DNA of 64,000 bases from Progne subis subis (Eukaryota > Chordata > Aves > Passeriformes > Hirundinidae): the NCBI GenBank assembly GCA_022316685.1, contig JAKJHU010000763.1, positions 1 through 64,000 of the forward strand. Direction: 5' to 3'. The notes beneath the pieces were generated by a model that was not told where the DNA came from, did no database searches, and was given only the letters and a program-made list of their open reading frames with translations. Shown piece by piece: positions 1 through 16,692 of this stretch; within the stretch, counting starts at the first letter, position 1; every line of letters begins with the position of its first letter. Position numbers and translations under genes: made by a program.

Positions 1-1343
1 TGACCAATAAGAAATGTCAATGCAACTTTGGAAAGGACATTTAAAACTAATCTGCTTCAGATCGGTTTCTCTCTTGCTTCGGAATCAGCCATGAGATAAC
101 ATCATAGGTGGTGAGCAGGCCTGGGTCAGGCCCTGCTACCTCTCTGGGCGGCCGGGCTGGGCCCAGCCGGGCCTCCGGAAGCTGCTGCCCGCATGGAGAG
201 CAGGGGGAGCTCAGGTCAAGCTCACCATTGCTGGCTGGGCCGGGCCTGGCCAGGCTTCTGAGAGCTGCTGCCTGCATGGGAGAAGCCTAGGTGAAGCCCT
301 TTTACAGCTTTGTGATAGCTCCAAGCCAGACCACCCTGGATGAGACCAAGGGGTGGAAAAAAGGACATCTACCAGCTTCCTCCATAAGCACAGCTTTGCA
401 TTTTATTCAGCCTCATGCAGCCCGGCCCATTCACGTGGCCCTTGCAGGCCTGGGCGGATTTAACCTTTTCCTAGCAACATGGAACTTTTAAAGCACTACT
501 CTTCCTTAAGAGAAAGAAGAAAGAAAACAGAGGGTACGTAGAACAGACACTGAATGAAGTCAGTTAGATTAGAAGTGAAAGAACTAATAATATTGGAATA
601 GGATTGAAGAAGTGGACATTTTTAATGAGACCTCTAAGGTAAACTATGGAGAAATGGACTGTTCTTTGCAGCATGTTAGTGTTGTTGGGTAGAATGCTTT
701 TCTAATCAAAATTGAGGACTGATGTAATTGAGATTTGGGAACTTTAAAGCCCTCACTCCTGGGTTAAAAGGAGGTCTCAGCCTTTGAGACAAAGATGATT
801 TTAGACTAGAATAAGTATTTGTAAATAGTACCCTAAATGCACTGAGAAGCTTTGCTGATAGAACATCACGGTCTGCGAAAACACTGGGCGGCAGCAGATG
901 TGTGACATTAAGAGCACTGGGCTATTTTGTCTTGTGGCAAATGTCTTCATTAAAAAAAAAAAAAAAAAAAAAAAAACCCAAAAAAAAAAAAAAACTTTAG
1001 AGAGACTCTTCTCCTAAAGTAATGAGTAATTATGTCTAAATAGTGAAACTGACTGAAAATCTCAAGTTGTGTCTTTCTATGTTGTTCAATAAGAGTTAAT
1101 AGTTTGTAATAGGAGAGAAGCGTGTTTTAAAGTGTCATTCTGTTTTAGTTTAGGTTTTCTTTTTCTCAACTTTTTTTTCATTCTTTTAGTGTGTGTTAAT
1201 AAAACTATTTTTTGTTCATTTTTAAGCTTAAGCCTTCTTTGGTTTTTCTCCTAATCTCTCCCTCCCACAGAAAGAGAATAAATACTAAAATCCCTACATT
1301 AATTGGTGTTTCTGCCCGGTTTTATTAAATTAAGACTATTACA
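1..1343 (+). repeat. Solo LTR family D, copy D1, cut by window start
   Basis: The stretch is repeated in inverted orientation at 22309-23066 plus 31384-32125 (copy D2) and at 57627-59111 (copy D3), which define a LTR of about 1.48 kb. The plus-strand orientation follows from an AATAAA near 1197 and from the ACTATTACA terminus at 1341-1343. An A-rich run occupies 952-994. The window opens inside the LTR, so its left end and left TSD are not visible. Confidence 0.8.
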
Positions 1344-1834
1344 CCAGGGCTGTGTGGAGAAAGCACAGAGGCTGGGACACTGTTGGGGGCTCTCAGGACT
1401 GAGGGATGGGCTGAGCCAGAGCACCAGAAATATGCATCCACATGAACACAGCCAAAGGGCAGGGCTGGCTTTTCCTGTGGAACAGACTCTCAGCTGACAG
1501 CCAAGCAGGAACCTGTTTGATGTAGGGCAGCATTATTCCTTCTCCTGAAGCTCCTGCTGTTATTTATCTTCCACTTGCAGCCTCTCACAGTCACTGAACA
1601 ATTTCTGGTGTGCAGAAAAAGAGCTCGTTCAGCAGCATCTGAGCTCTTCCTCTGGTGCAGACCCCATTTTTCTTCTTCAATGTCAGCAAAGACGCTGCTG
1701 GAGGTTTGGGGAGGTCCAGGCAGAACAGAGGGTGTCCTTGGGAGAGCTGCTGCCCAGCTGATACAATCTTACACATGGCCAGAGTGGAATGAGCCCCGTG
1801 AAGATGTATCAAGTCTGAGGGTTGACCTGCAACT
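1344..1834. other. FGF13 intron, no feature recognised
   Basis: Non-coding sequence between two LTRs. Short open frames on both strands have no recognisable protein features. Nothing else is seen here or in 2250-2998. Confidence 0.5.
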
Positions 1835-2249
1835 TGTCAGAGTGGCTTAATAATAGCGAGACAATTTCTCTGGACATGCTTTGTAAAATAAAAGGTTTTA
1901 ATAATGACAAAAATAACAAACAATATCAAACAAAAGAAATATAAGTTGAACATAGTGTAGAGAACACTCTTACACTGGCTGAGGCTGTCCAAAAAAACAA
2001 TCGAGCTCCTCTGTGCAGTCTTTTAAGTACTTGATGGTCTAGATGGGCTTTTTGGCACTTTGCCCAATGAAATTGGCAACAAGCTGAAGTACAGGTCTAA
2101 GCATCCAATTCTGCTTGGCACCTGGCCAATTACTGGGAAAAGAGCATCAAAGTTTCTGGGTCCTTTACCTTATATGAGCAGCAAAGGATGTCTTAAACCT
2201 TTCCCTATATGAAAACACCTGCTTGGGTGTGAAAGTGGATTCCTACACA
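1835..2249. repeat. Probable solo LTR (family N)
   Basis: A 415-bp unit begins TGTCAGAG and ends CTACACA. It is flanked by the imperfect 5-bp repeats CAACT (1830-1834) and CAGCT (2250-2254). Only one copy exists in the window, so the call rests on TG...CA ends plus a one-mismatch TSD; orientation is undecided. Confidence 0.4.
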
Positions 2250-2998
2250 CAGCTGTGGGTGAGAGATCTCTGTCTCCTCGAGTTTCCCATCAAGAACACA
2301 GGATGGCACCTCAGCAGGGCAGCAAAGAACAAGGGGATCACTTTCACATCAATTTACCCACCTGAATTGTACAGACAGGCATTCAGGTAGGCTGCAGGTT
2401 AGCACAGAGACAGGATTCCCTGCGGTCACTGCTCCCACAGGAGGCATGTTAGAGCACTGTCCACACTTGTTCTGACTCTTGTTTATTCAGCTGCTCTTCC
2501 CCAAAAGAGAAAAAGCTTTGTATGCTTTCTTGATTTTCCATAGAATTTAGGAGTATCCGCTGCAAAAGGGTCCCTGCTTGTAATTTAAGACAGATTTAGA
2601 GCTTGCTGCAAACACTGATTAGATTATTGTTTTCCAGCCCTTTAAGATAAATGTGCATGAATTCATGAGTGTCAGTCCAAAGGAGCTCTCTTCCATCTCC
2701 CAGGCTACTGTCCTGTATCCAGGATCCAGCAGTAAATCCTATTCTCCTCTCACCAGCCCTGCTGCTCCCTCTGAGCCTGGGTTGGGAGCTCCCCGTGCTG
2801 GGGAGGCTGGGCCAACTGCATTTTGGTTAGCTCATAATGTTCAGGTAGCCTGCAAAGACACAGACATCTTGCTTTCAGAAACCCAGGATATTTGATATTT
2901 GTCACAATTAATTTAGCTCATTTACTTACTACAAAGTGTAAATAGTTTAATAATAATAATGTGAATGTCAAAGTGCCAGGGCTTGTTTGGTGATGCAG

Positions 2999-3336
2999 TG
3001 TAGTTTCCCCATGAGATTAGACGGCTGCCGATGACAAAAGAAGAGTCTGCTCTCTAGCACCGGGTAGGGTATTACAGCTTTTATTCTTAAGTCCTGCTCT
3101 GCTTGCTGGAGACCTTTCCCAGTGACTCGCCGATGCCAGAGAGACCTGGCCCCTCCCCTGCCGTGGCTTTTTCCCCCAGGGGGCAGGGCCCAGAGGCACC
3201 ACCCAATAAGGGATACGCGGGAGGGGAACAGTTAGGTTACATTTCAGTGTGGGGGATGGGCACTGCTGGGCAAGGGCAGATAGAAAAGAACATTACAAAT
3301 CCGATGAAATATAAACCCAATTAATGCATTACAACA
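2999..3336 (-). repeat. Solo LTR family L, copy L1
   Basis: A 338-bp TG...CA unit flanked by a perfect 6-bp TSD ATGCAG (2993-2998 and 3337-3342). It is the inverted match of the unit at 35232-35577. The reverse complement carries an AATAAA-type signal within the sequence CTTTTATTC near 3078. Six-base TSDs are usual for ERVK (class II) integrases. Confidence 0.85.
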
Positions 3337-3342
3337 ATGCAG

Positions 3343-4089
3343 TGCCCAGCACTGCTGCCCATCCTCTTCAGAGTCAAAGGAAGAGCTGAGGGACAACTCT
3401 CAAAGCAACAAACCACAAGCAAACCCTGACAACAGGGCAGCTGTGCTGTGCTGAGCCCCTGCCTCCTTGTGGCCTGTGAGATGCCACTGGCCATGTCCAG
3501 CAAATGGCAGTGGGCTCAGAGCTTGGCCATTCGAACTGGGATGAAGGGCTGTCTATGACTGAGAGCAGGAGATGATTCCCACACTTTAAAGGGATTTGTT
3601 TCAACTTAGTTCTTTTTTAAAAAGCACACACTTAAATGACACACTTAAGTTGAGGACATTCTGGTCAACAGCTGTGTTGGAGAGATTTGATTTCTAGCAG
3701 TTATAATTGACATCAATACCAGGATTCAATGTCAATTAAAACTGCTAGAAATCTGACTGCAGTGTCTGGCGGTTATCTGTGTAATAATGGATTAGTTATG
3801 AAATAGGTTGCAATAGCATCTTTGGGGCTCTCTGCTCTAGTTCTGGGCAAGAAAGCTGTTCGAGCTGCTTTTTACATCTTTCTCCCTTCCTTTAGTATTT
3901 AAGCTTGGGTACACTGACTAATCAGAAGGTCAGAAATACCATAAAATTGGGCTATATTTATCAGAGACAACTTAAAAGATAGAGAAGCTTTTCTACAAAT
4001 GCACAATGGTGAGGTTGAGTAACAGTCCATTTTACTTTGTCATAAGACAAATGACTGAAAACACCTTACCTCTGTTATGCAACTCAATG
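3343..4089. other. FGF13 intron, no feature recognised
   Basis: AT-rich non-coding sequence; no gene, RNA or repeat recognised. Confidence 0.5.
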
Positions 4090-4300
4090 GTGCAGCCTCT
4101 TCTTAAATGTTGTGTTTCAGTTCTGGAAATTATAAAGAAAAAAAAAGAAAGAATTCAGTGAAGGGTAATGAAAATGATTAAAGGCACCGAGAAACTTTCA
4201 TATGAGAAGAGATTTAAAAAGATTAGGCCTGCTTAGTTAAGACAACAGATGAATAAGCAGAGGCACGATGGAGAGATGTGGGGTAATGAATGGCACAGAA
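4090..4300 (+). repeat. Old CR1 LINE fragment
   Basis: The block resembles the part of CR1 (chicken repeat 1) just before its 3' end: a segment reading like TTGTGTTTCAGTTCTGG, then GTGAAGGGTAATGAAAATGA, then a CATATGAGAAGAG segment. It is strongly diverged and has lost both ends. CR1 is the dominant bird LINE, so this supports an avian origin. Confidence 0.65.
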
Positions 4301-5815
4301 GAGGCATGCTGAGTACTTTTATGTGCTGTTTTCCAAAATAGAAAGCTGTAAAAAAAAAAAAAAAAAATAAAAAAACATTGTGCTTATGATAACATCAGCA
4401 GACACATTTTAAATATGTTTTCTGCAGTGCTGGATTCACCTGTGAAAGCTGCTGTGGCAGGGAACAAAGATAATGAGCTTAGGAAAATTATAAAAAGGAT
4501 TGGCTGCTCTGGGGAAAACTGAGCCTACTGAGAGGAGAAGGGAGTTTTCTGGTAGTTTTCAATGGGAGCACAATTCAGCAGCTGGCACAGTCCCAGGCTG
4601 CTGGAATGATCCTCTAGCTCCAGTGGTATCAGGGTGTTTATTACACACAGATACCTGCACACAGAGGGACCTGCTGCAGCTGCCTCTGCTGCTTCAGGTG
4701 ACTTGAGTTGTCCTCCAGGCCAAGGCAGGATCTCTCCTAAAGCTGTAGAAATTAAGAGGGTAGGTGCAAGCATTAGAATGTATTAAAATAAGACTTGATA
4801 CTTCAGGTAATGGCAGAGGTTTCCCTCTACAATGATTCCAGCATCATCAGAGGTGAACATGATGCAGAAGAGAAAAATTTGGGATAAAGTGGATCTTGTG
4901 CCCTTCTTCTTCATACCAAGTAAATTGTATGTCAAAACTTGGTGGGATGGATTAGGACAGGGACCTGTGTTTGACATCTCTGAGGTGGACTCCTGGACAT
5001 CTTGCAGAAGTTTTAAGCCCCATTACAGCTTTTATCCAGCAGGATTAATTTCCTCTGCAGTAATCAGAAGAGTACCTTCTTTCTGTATGTATCATGCCTT
5101 AGTTCTCTTGCCCCAGTTAAGGAATGCTTTGGTTAATCAACACAATTGTAAAAGTGAAGCATCACCAAAAGACAGGGGAACAATAACATGATTATGCATA
5201 GCTTCTGTCTCAAATCCCAGCACTGTTTACAGTCACTGAGTAGTTTCCCTTGGGCCATCAGGCAGCACATCCTGATGGGCAGAGCACACTGAGGTGACTC
5301 ACCCATCTTTAAATAGTTGGTTATTGATGGGCCTAAATGCCACTTAAAAACCTGGGCAGAGATGACTTGGAGACATTTGCACAACTGAGTCACTGATAAG
5401 GATAGAAAAAGTAATGAACAAAATTCATACCTCTGAATCTCTATTTGTAATTAATATGTTTTCTACTTCCGTTCACTGTGGGCATTTTTTCCCTGAATTT
5501 GTGCATTTCATTTTCTGGGCAAAGGAATGATTCCAAGGGAATCATTAAAGGCTCTTTTCAATGCTTTTCTCATGGATTCAGAGAATACCTGGTGACAACC
5601 TGAAATCTTTCTCTGGAGATACTGATTATCCAGCTGCTTCCTTGGGCTCCCACAGAAGCTTCACACTAAATAATTTTACACACCACTGACCATTTATGTT
5701 TCACTTGATAAATTCTTGTTTATTGCACTAGCAATAAGGAAAATCTATTCTATGGAGTTCTTTGAGATCACTCTCCAGAAAACTTTGCCTTCCTATCACT
5801 CCTGTCATTAAGTTG
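4301..5815. other. FGF13 intron, no feature recognised
   Basis: Non-coding sequence with an A-rich run near 4350-4376. A 119-codon open frame at 4832-5191 shows no recognisable domain and is taken as chance. Confidence 0.5.
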
Positions 5816-6835
5816 TGTTAGGAAAATTAATCCACGAACACCAGAGGTTTGTGTCCAAAAAGGAGACAGAGGAGTCCTTTTACTTTATTCGAATAAAGGG
5901 AGAGGCCATGGGGCATTTCCCCTGGGGTCTCTCAGTTTTTCGGAGGATGCAGCCTCCTTTTTATCCTAATTTCCAGGCCACATTTCCCTCTCTCTTTCCC
6001 CATTGGCTAAGGTACTTGAGAGGTACAGACTTCCCAAAATGCCTAAGTGTCACCGAGACACACAAAGCAATTGCGCAGACAAGAGATCTTTGCAAGCAGA
6101 GGTCCTTCAGATTCCAGCTCACTGCTCCAAGAGCGGAGAGAGAAGGAAGAGGAAGAGACCTCTTTGTTTATTCTTTACTTTTTATACATTTGTGGGTCTG
6201 GCAAAAGATTGGCTTTTTGGGGATTCCACCCCTCAGCCTCAGTGGCCAGACCAACTGTCAGTTACAGTTGTTTTTCAGGTTAGAAATATGCAAACAAAGG
6301 ACAAAGAATGAAAAACAAAGGATTTGTTTATGTTACATCTGTGGGAAAGGTAGAAAAACTGCTCTAACATTGTACAGTAACTAAAAGATCTGACTCCATT
6401 ATGAAATTCAAAAGGCTAAATAAAAAACTCAGAAAAAACAGGGTAACACCTAAGACCTAAGATTCCCCTTTTAATGTATAACCCCTCTAATTTTTAATTC
6501 TTATGGGATTTATGGGTTTTCCCCATTGTTACTTTCATCTTTTGATATCCAATTTAATTTATAAACAAATGTACAATTTGTTTGTAAAGGCAAATATTCT
6601 TTTCCATTCATCAATCAGTAGAATCCTTCCCATTGTTTCTCTTATCTCTCAGTGCTAGTTTTATCTACTAGCAGACCCAGGACTTGTTTGTAAAGACAAA
6701 TCTTGTCATTCCTCTCAGTTGTTTTCCTGAATAAATTCAGTGTCTCTTCTCTATATAATTTTTGATCTAATTTTCTTCCTTCCATGGTTGTATGGCCAGT
6801 ACACGTACCTTGAAGCAATCTCCAGGGGAATGACA
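5816..6835 (-). repeat. Probable older solo LTR (family O), split by LTR copy A
   Basis: The outer unit begins TGTTAGGAAA at 5816 and ends GAATGACA at 6835. It is interrupted at 6048-6448 by a younger LTR with its own TSD. On the minus strand there is an AATAAA-type signal near the left end (TTTATT on plus, about 5884) and a TATA-like TATATAATT on the right. The outer TSD is unclear (AGTTG against CAGTT), so the ends are approximate. Confidence 0.5.
6048..6448 (-). repeat. Solo LTR, A/B/C family, copy A
   Basis: A 401-bp unit with TGTCACC and GGTAACA ends and a perfect 6-bp TSD CCTAAG (6042-6047, 6449-6454). It aligns along its length with copies at 16305-16692 and 39341-39729. On the minus strand a TATAAAAAG box lies about 15 bases before an AATAAA, a compact promoter and polyadenylation arrangement. 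It sits inside the older LTR at 5816-6835. Confidence 0.9.
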
Positions 6836-8459
6836 CAGTTCCACAAATCCCTGTTCATTAGCTGGTATTTGTCTGGTAGCAGTTAGTTCAGCCTCACAGC
6901 TCCTCCTGAGGGCTTTGGGCTACCTGCAAAGTCTGTGAAAACTCACCTGGAAAGGGCGTAGCCAAAGTTGTGTTCCTCCTTGAGCTGATGCAGCACCTGT
7001 CCTCAAAAGCCCCCACAGCGTTCTGGATGTCTTTTCCTGTGACTGACAATTTTGTGTACAATCATAATTACATGGTCCAACAGCCCCACGGGATCTGTAC
7101 ATATTCACAGACTGGGAGCTGCTCCCACTGACATCACCAGCATTCCTCAGAAGAAGTAAACTCCAGCAAAATGGACAGCTCTGTGGGATTGGAACTTGTC
7201 TGTGGAAATGTGCTATATCTGATAATAAATGCATTGCTTTAAGGTAATTGCCATTTTCCATTGCTGCAGCAAATGACTTTTGGTGGCTCAGGGAATCCAG
7301 GCTTCTTCAGACTTCTCACACTGGTGATCTAAAAGCTATTATTCCTGATAACCTTAAAGTTGAAGTATTCCCATCTTGTGCTGTTGATACCACTGCACAT
7401 TACAGGGTGATGGTCCAGAGGATACACCCTGGAACTTCACATGCCAAGCTGGAGAAAATCAATCTCTGTTAATAAAAAAAGGCAGGCTCACTGGTGCAGA
7501 AAATCACTACTCTGGAGCCTTAACCAGGCTTCTTCAAAAATTCATGATTATAAAATGGAATCCTGGGCTACATTATAGTTCTGAAAGAAATTGGGATATG
7601 GAGGGAAAAAAATCCAATTTTCATTAAGTGGAGAAAATAAAGGCTAAATCCCATACACAGACATTGTCATTGATCACAAGGAATATAATTACATGCTCAT
7701 ATATAAGAACATTTTCCAAGTTTCCCAAGTACACAATGCTTTTCTTTAATACTTTTCAAAGTTAATTTTTCTTTTCTTGCTGTTTACTCATGCCTCTAGC
7801 ACTAAGTCCATGTGAACAAAATCTGTGATTGTTTTAATAAACTGCTGTAGGGTAGCTGCAGGATATTCAACCTATGGTGAGAGAAACATTCAACAAACCC
7901 AGCCCTGACCTTGTGACTTGAAGAATTTCGTGATGGCCTCTGCTGATGGTATCCACAATGCAAATTCACAATGCAATAAATGGCAGAGAGCAAACATCAT
8001 CCTCCTCCTTCTGTGCACTGTGCATCAGCCATCCCAACGAGAGGCTCCTGTGATACCAAACACCTTCCTTCCACACCGCCTTCCCTTTTTCTGTCTGTGG
8101 GGAGGCTGAATTCCTGCACCAGAGTCATTTGGAGCACAGAATAATTAACATGCAGCCCTGCAGTGTAGGTGGGTGTGATGGCTGATAATTTGGAGGGGTT
8201 TTGGCTTCAGATATGTCTTCTGCACAAATAGAGCAGGAAGAATTCCAGATTTGCTTTTATGATATTTTAGCTTTCAGGCTTGGCATTCTGTAATGCAGCC
8301 TGAATTATTTTAGATATAATCTAATCAGCTGCCTGGAAATACAGCTACTCTAAATGTATGCTACGAGGCCTTCATACCATATTATCATACACCAAATTAC
8401 TCTTTTTAAAATTATTTTCACATATTCAATGCAGTTACAGATTTGTTCATGAAGGAACC
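6836..8459. other. FGF13 intron, no feature recognised
   Basis: Single-copy-looking sequence within the window; no gene, RNA or repeat recognised on either strand. Confidence 0.5.
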
Positions 8460-9103
8460 TCTCGGTTTATTGTTCTGAGATTCAGGTGGTTTTAGAGTCT
8501 TTTTGCCTTCTGCAAAGCTCTGAGCCAGACGTAAAAAAGAGACGGAGTCTTCAGGTTCTGATTTTTCAAGGTTGCGCGCTTTGTTTAGTTTCTTATCTTA
8601 CAATTTTCTCAGTGCCCAACAAAGGTCTGTGCAGCTGCTCAGGCATCTGTTGACTCCTCCCGGACTGGGCTGTCGCTATCTTTTATACTAATTGTTATGT
8701 GTTCTTTATTTATCATTATTTGCCAATACTTATCACTTATACTAAAAAGGTCATCTCTACTTTGACCCAATCTCTTTAAACTACTTTGTGCCACCATCAC
8801 TGCAGAAAATGGAGTGAGGGAAGAAGAAAGAAGAAGCAGGAGACAATGCCCCAAGTCCTCCATCTTGCTCCCATTCACTTCCATACTAAAAACCTAAACC
8901 TACTGTTTTTTCACCCTGTGATAAGCTAAACTACTATCTTTCACACTCTTGTGGGTTGCAATCCTTCCCGCAGTGCAGGAAGCCTTTCCCATAGACTAAG
9001 ATCAAAGCCAATGTCCCTCTGGGCTCTGGGCGAGGGTCCCAGACCCCCCTGTCCAAGTCCCTAACCCTCCAGGGCAGCCAAAGGAATGCCCTGGACTCCA
9101 ACA
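8460..9103 (-). repeat. Solo LTR family M, copy M1
   Basis: A 644-bp unit, inverted match of 20243-20887 and more distantly of 43777-44384. The ends are TCTCGG (8460) and ...CTCCAACA (9103). The flanking 6-mers are GGAACC (8454-8459) and GGAGCC (9104-9109), a one-mismatch TSD. The first one or two bases of the terminal dinucleotide seem lost. Confidence 0.8.
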
Positions 9104-9223
9104 GGAGCCTTTCAGTAGTTCAGCTGATTAGCTCAAAACCAAGCAGCAGCCCCTGACAGTTCATCTTCCTGCTTAAAGTGTGGCTGATTTGCAACTACAG
9201 TGAATACAGCACTCTTTTCACTT

Positions 9224-9250
9224 TTATTCATTCATTCATTCATTCATTCA
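9224..9250. repeat. (ATTC)n microsatellite
   Basis: About six consecutive ATTC units within FGF13 intron sequence. Confidence 0.9.
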
Positions 9251-12983
<3,733 letters not shown>

Positions 12984-14250
12984 CCAGGTTCAGGCCAGCC
13001 AAGTGCTCTCTAAACAGAACCTTACCTCTGGATGCAGTTGAACTCTTACTTGCAGCCTTTCATCCAAACCTTCAATTGCCCAGGACAAGCCACTGAACTT
13101 ACGTAGGTCATCCGTTTATTAGCAGTTAGATCTACTGGTTGTCAGAGGATAAACCCCAGGCATGTAGAATGTGCTTGTGCATATCACAAGGCAGTTGGAT
13201 AACAGCAAACACAACTGCGGGAAAATCTCCGAAAAAAAATGTCCAGCTCTTTCTCTCTCTCACTTTTTCTTTCTCTCTTTCTCTTTCTCTCCTATGCTTT
13301 GTGGAAAACGAAACAAAAACATTTCACAGCATTCACTGCTGATAAGAATTTGCTTTCTAACTCAGAAAAAGACCACTTTTTGCTCTTCAAAGGAAATTTT
13401 AATGCTTGTATGTTTTATAGGGGCAAACAAAAAACAAATACGTAACCTCTGTTGTTTCCTTGGCTTACCATTTTATATCTAAGGCTTGATTAAAAAAATG
13501 TATCCTTTAATTTGGAATAGTGCAACTTTTTGATTTCTGAACTCCAATGGGTCTTTAAAGCTTTGTCTTTAAAAAAATAATTCAAAATTCAGGGCTGTAA
13601 CTGAGAGTTGGTGTCTCAGGCTCAAGCAAACAGAGTTCTTGTGGTTTTAAACTCAATGAAATATAAATTTTTATAGATTTGTAGTTTCTGGTAAAGTTCT
13701 TGTGTCAACTCCAGTCTGTAGGAATTGAGTTGTTTTGTTATCCTAAGTGGAAGTTAACAGAAAGGGATAAAATTATCCTCCAGTGTAGATTTCTCTTAAT
13801 TCCATTTTGTGTGTCATGTTAAACTATCGTTGTGGCTTCTTTTCTAAAGACAGAAACTGTGGAATTAAGGTGACTTAATTTTTTTATAAGAAAAGTCTTA
13901 TTTGTAAAAGTCCTTTCACTGTAATGAGCACATGAATATTGTGTAGGAGGAAGTGTTAGGACAGGTTACCCCTAAACAAAATATACTTATACATGCTATT
14001 GGAAACAATTGTTTAAAAAATGTAGTTAGGTTTCCATTTAGGTCATCATGTCTGTTGCATGGGAGAAAGTTGGAATATTGGCATAGAGTTGCATGACATG
14101 TAAGATTTTGTGCATTAATCATCATTGGGTTCTGTGCTCCAAAACTGAATTAGTTCTGTACAGGCAGCTTTCGGCCTGGTACAAAAAAGTTGGTTATTAT
14201 TTGTTGTATACACAACCATGCACTGAATAAACTATTTATATTAAGATGTA
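12984..14250 (+). other. FGF13: FGF13 3' untranslated region
   Basis: Non-coding sequence from the stop codon to just past the polyadenylation signal. It holds a CT-rich low-complexity run at about 13240-13290. The end is placed from the AATAAA at 14226-14231; the actual cleavage site is not visible in sequence. Confidence 0.7.
14226..14231 (+). terminator. FGF13: FGF13 polyadenylation signal AATAAA
   Basis: AATAAA in the context CACTGAATAAACTATTT, followed by T-rich sequence. It is the best-placed signal downstream of the stop codon. Confidence 0.65.
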
Positions 14251-16304
14251 CTTTTTTAAAAAGCTTGTTTGATTATATGCTGTACATCCATGGTTAATTT
14301 GAAGGGAAAAGGGTTGGCAATTAAATTATAAAGTTACAAAAGATACTGTAATTAATATTCAAAATCTTTCTGTGTGATGGTCATCCCCTGTAACACCATA
14401 CATACAGAAATTCAAACATTCTTTGCTTTTGGGGACTGCCAGAGCTGGTCCTGCGTGCCCAGATGAGATACTCAAACACAGCCATGCTCTGGTGTGACCA
14501 AGCCTTGGGAGTGAGCCCTGTGCTGTGCTGTGCTGTGCTGCTGGGTCCTGAGCTGCACCTCTGTGCCCTGAGCCTGGCACGGGCTCCAGGAGCTCTGGCA
14601 GCTCCAGTCCTGCTGAGCACATGGGGGATGCTCAGTGTTTGCTGGGCATCCCTGCAGGTGCATCTAGCAGCCAGCTTCATCTGGCCTCGAGGAAAAAGGC
14701 TCCCATACCTTTGCTCTGGAGGGAAAACACCCCTCTCTCCTGCCTTTTCTCTGGAAACATCCAGGAAAACTTTTCTCATCTGCAGCATCCAGGCAGCTCT
14801 GACAGGTGAGCTTCACTCGTCAAGGTGTTCCAAGAACCAGTTCTGGAAGACAATAATGGAAATGGAAGCAAAAATCTACCCCTAAATGTTGGGCTGAAAT
14901 CAAAATGAGATATTCTGTTGTCTGCTCTGTGTTCCTCCCACCTGACCGAGCTGGAATTAAACCAGCTTTAAGGTCAGGGCTGAGAGAGGAGGGAAGGAGA
15001 TTGTTTCAGATCAAACCTCCAGATTTGTTGCTTCATGACAAATAGTAAGTGAAGAGCTCTGGCCTGCTCTTAGGGCCCAGGCTTCCCCTGCTTGCCCCTT
15101 TCCATAGGGTGAAGAAAGTGAGAGCACATCCAGTGCCGCAAAAATCCTTAGAAAACTGAAGATGTGGTCATGATTGCTCCAGAGGTTTTGATAACTCAGT
15201 GGGTCTGGATCATCTCTTCCCTTCAACTAAATGTGGGATGTCCTTGGGGAACATTTTTCTTAACCCTCCCATCCCCAAACATCAAACTCATCTGGGTACA
15301 TGTTCCAAAAAAGGAGTGAGTCCCTTAGGAACATAAAGCCTGATTTTAAAAGAGGTATATTTGTAGCAAAGCTAGTTCAGTGCTGAGCGTTTACTACCCT
15401 AGAGATAACTGGAGCTCTGCGGCTTTGCTTTATGGCTCCAGCATTCCTGTTATTCTCCATCCCCAGTACCTCCAATCCTGGAGCTCATCTGCAGTAGAAT
15501 GGAAATTCTTGTCTCAAATCCCCCTTTTGATCTCTGTAGTCTGACCCATCTTTTGTGTTGATTTTGGTGTCAACTGTGAGCATTCGCTGCCAGATCTCTT
15601 GTTCCAAAGCTTTCTGATATACCAAGCTAACAAGAGCTACTCTTGGGTGGAGATGAGGAGAGAGATGTGGTGATAGATGAGCCAGAAACGGATGTTTCTG
15701 GCAATTACATTAAATTTCTGGCAAACCTGGTCCAACAATATTTTTTCCTTCAGATTACTGAGGACTAAAAGGGTAATAATCCTGATAGAGTGCTGATAGT
15801 AGACAAAAGGTTATGTACTCTATGAGCAAAATGAGGGATCATACCCAGGGTTTTACATGTAGTCTCTGGAGCCATAATTAGGATTTAATAAGGAAAGTTA
15901 GAGTTAAATGTGACTTTACAGACAGTGAGTGGAGGTAATATCCTGCCTCAAAGTTAAGACAAGAATGTGGCTTCATCAGAGGACCAGATTGAGGAATCAG
16001 ACTCCAGAATATTTATTTCAGCACCCATAAATTAGAAAGTTACACGGATTTTCTTCTGGATAATACCTTCCTTTAAGAAACCTGCTAGATGTTGGGAAAA
16101 TGTCTAATTGGATGCTTCTCTATAAAAACTTAGAGGCACTGGTAAAGCTGCCCTGCTCTGCCACAGGTGCAGTGGCAGAGTGCAGGAAGATGCACACCTG
16201 GAGTGAGGAAAAGCCCAGGGGCTGCTGTGGATCTGAGCCCTAAGCTCCTGTGAGCCACTGACCACCTGCAGGACAGGGTCTTGGGCCCTTCTGGCATTGC
16301 CAGG
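14251..16304. other. Flank downstream of FGF13, no gene recognised
   Basis: No convincing gene. A TGTGC pentanucleotide microsatellite occupies about 14519-14541. Open frames on both strands around 14360-14885 overlap each other and the simple repeat and have no recognisable domain. Confidence 0.55.
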
Positions 16305-16692
16305 TGTGGTAGCGGCACGCAAAGCGAAAACATGGAGACAAAAGATTTGCAGGGCAGAGTTGTTCCTCCAAGAGACCCCAAGCCTGAACCAAGGCTGAGC
16401 GCCCCCTGCCTGTTTATTTCTTACTTTTTATACATTTGTGGGTCTGGTTGGGGATTGGCTTCTGGAGTTACTACCCCTTCACCCCACTGGCCAGACCAGC
16501 TGTCAACCAACATTATTTTCAGGCTAGAAATATGTAAACAAAGGACAGGGAACAAAACCAAAAGGTTTGTTTATGTTCCCATGCATGAGAAAAGAGAAAA
16601 CTGCTCCTAATATTGTGCAGAAACTAAAGAAACTGACTACATCTTATGAACAAGTAGAAGGCTTTAAAAAACTCAGAAAAACCAGGGTGACA
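16305..16692 (-). repeat. Solo LTR, A/B/C family, copy B
   Basis: A 388-bp unit, homologous to 6048-6448 and 39341-39729, flanked by a perfect 6-bp TSD GCCAGG (16299-16304, 16693-16698). On the minus strand it starts TGTCACCCTGG and carries the family's TATAAAAAG and AATAAA elements. Confidence 0.9.

Noticed and set aside
5815..6384. 189-codon plus-strand frame
   Set aside because: It crosses from one LTR into another nested LTR, so it is not a gene.
9224..9250. ATTC repeats considered as a regulatory array
   Set aside because: Ordinary tetranucleotide microsatellite in an intron.
14359..14885. Overlapping open frames on both strands downstream of FGF13
   Set aside because: They run through a TGTGC microsatellite and show no domain; GC-rich chance frames.
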